Assembly: GCA_003559375.1 (NCBI GenBank)
Contig: PWLN01000095.1
Coordinates: 1 to 39,792 of the forward strand
DNA length: 39,792 nt
Direction of reading: 5' to 3'
DNA from: Balneolaceae bacterium
Lineage (GTDB): Bacteria > Bacteroidota > Rhodothermia > Balneolales > Balneolaceae
The notes under the pieces were generated by a model that saw nothing but the letters and a program-made list of their open reading frames with translations, was not told the origin of the DNA and did not search any database. A program made the translations under genes and the position numbers. Of the stretch, positions 38,704 through 39,792 are shown piece after piece (positions within the stretch are counted from its first letter, which is position 1; every line of letters starts with the position of its first letter).

Positions 38704-39792
38704 TTATTCTGTTAAATACAAATTATGACAACCTGCCGGTGCGCTAACGGGATTGCATCGTCCCGGGCCATCACTGTTCGGCAAACTTACCATAAATCCA
38801 TGCCCAAATGGTGCCGGTTCAGGAAAAACCGTGGTTACAATTTGTGCCCCGGATGGAAATGCATGTTCCATGCGATATCTGTTTCCAAACCGGGCTTCTA
38901 CTACCGGAAAGTCTGACATGGTATGAACAAAATACCCCCTGTGGACTGCTTCCCTGATTACATCGATATCATGAATCGCATCCTCCAGCTTTATAAAAGC
39001 TGAAAATTCTTCGCCCGGAACTGAATCAACAAACATGGGCCTGCCCTCCAGTTTCGGATTTCCTGCCAGATAAGCTTCACGATAAGGATCACCATTATCC
39101 AGCACAAATACCACTCTTCCCCTTGTGTGTGAAAGTGTTGGCCAACCCCGCCTGAGAATTGCCTCTTCAATTGAATTGAAGCCGCCGCGGATCTCATCAG
39201 GCATTATGATATGCGATTCATCAAATATATCCCAAATCTCCTGATCCACCTTTTCAAGTAAATACTTGTCTATGGGAGTCGGATTTGTAAACGTGAATGG
39301 CCCCCAATCGCCGACAAACCTGTCACGAACTTCAACCAATAGGATCACAGGAAGATGTTCCGGGTTTTCGAGCGACCAATCACGGATAATTGCCAGGCAT
39401 TGTTTAAAAGTTAGACAGTTTGTACGGTAATCGGCATCCTGAATATGAAATACTTTAAAGCCGGGGTCCATCATCTCCTCCCTTCGTAGAAATTCTATGT
39501 CGTTTGTCACTATTGCGCCATGCGGCTCGGAGTACAATCCTCCTTCAGGATCGGCGTAAATATCCAGTTTGAGCTTGCGAACATTTAATTCTGAAAGCTG
39601 ATATTCCAGCGGCCTGTGTCCATAGTCAATGTCCTGAGACCAGTTGGGAATAGCATGATTACCCAGATCTATCAATTCCAGCAGTGGTGCAAGCTTGTAG
39701 CTGTTATGCGTGCCCAATACCTGGATCTGATTCATTCGTATACAATCATCAGAATTATCGGCTGTGATAGTGTTACAGTTCACTGTGGTCCA
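38704..39792 (-). CDS. Ca2+-dependent phosphoinositide-specific phospholipase C-like protein, 5' truncated at window edge
   Basis: MNQIQVLGTHNSYKLAPLLELIDLG...DYGHRPLEYQLSELNVRKLKLDIYADPEGGLYSEPHG resembles PI-PLC X-like bacterial enzymes. The frame stays open (WTTV...) to the window end, so the GTG at 39783 is probably not the true start. Confidence 0.78.
   Translation of the reverse strand, partial: WTTVNCNTITADNSDDCIRMNQIQVLGTHNSYKLAPLLELIDLGNHAIPNWSQDIDYGHRPLEYQLSELNVRKLKLDIYADPEGGLYSEPHGAIVTNDIEFLRREEMMDPGFKVFHIQDADYRTNCLTFKQCLAIIRDWSLENPEHLPVILLVEVRDRFVGDWGPFTFTNPTPIDKYLLEKVDQEIWDIFDESHIIMPDEIRGGFNSIEEAILRRGWPTLSHTRGRVVFVLDNGDPYREAYLAGNPKLEGRPMFVDSVPGEEFSAFIKLEDAIHDIDVIREAVHRGYFVHTMSDFPVVEARFGNRYRMEHAFPSGAQIVTTVFPEPAPFGHGFMVSLPNSDGPGRCNPVSAPAGCHNLYLTE

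Noticed and set aside
1-39792. CRISPR arrays, tRNA, rRNA, prophage or transposase genes
   Set aside because: No direct-repeat/spacer pattern, no tRNA/rRNA-like segment and no transposase/integrase motifs noticed on either strand.

Overview
The window looks chromosomal and Bacteroidota/Balneolota/Rhodothermota-like. This rests on lipoprotein, TonB receptor and Gfo/Idh/MocA content and on few Shine-Dalgarno sites; taxonomy was not verified. Left part (1-7.6 kb, minus strand): a beta-glucan (laminarin-type) locus. It holds a truncated phosphorylase-like protein, a GH16 lipoprotein, a multi-domain carbohydrate-binding lipoprotein with tandem-duplicated modules, and a 1047-aa protein that appears to fuse a clan GH-A glycosidase to an outer-membrane beta-barrel. 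Middle part (8-26.6 kb): TPR lipoprotein, M28-PDZ peptidase, a clear TPP riboswitch with a visible SD-sequestering helix upstream of a TonB-dependent receptor, asnB, DUF2911, msrA, an MFS transporter, an unlisted 52-aa zinc-ribbon membrane protein, UPF0182, a Gfo/Idh/MocA gene broken by one in-frame TAA, a hypothetical/MBL-fold gene pair and a cupin. Right part (26.7-39.8 kb, all minus strand): a locus with four intact Gfo/Idh/MocA oxidoreductases, three DUF6807 (PmoA-like) proteins, SDR, LacI regulator, ApbE-like FMN transferase and a Ca2+-dependent PI-PLC-like protein. This is the best candidate for an uncharacterised catabolic system. Intergenic regions carry period-7 tandem repeats next to stop codons and palindromic repeat pairs. 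All family assignments come from reading the translations; no searches were run.
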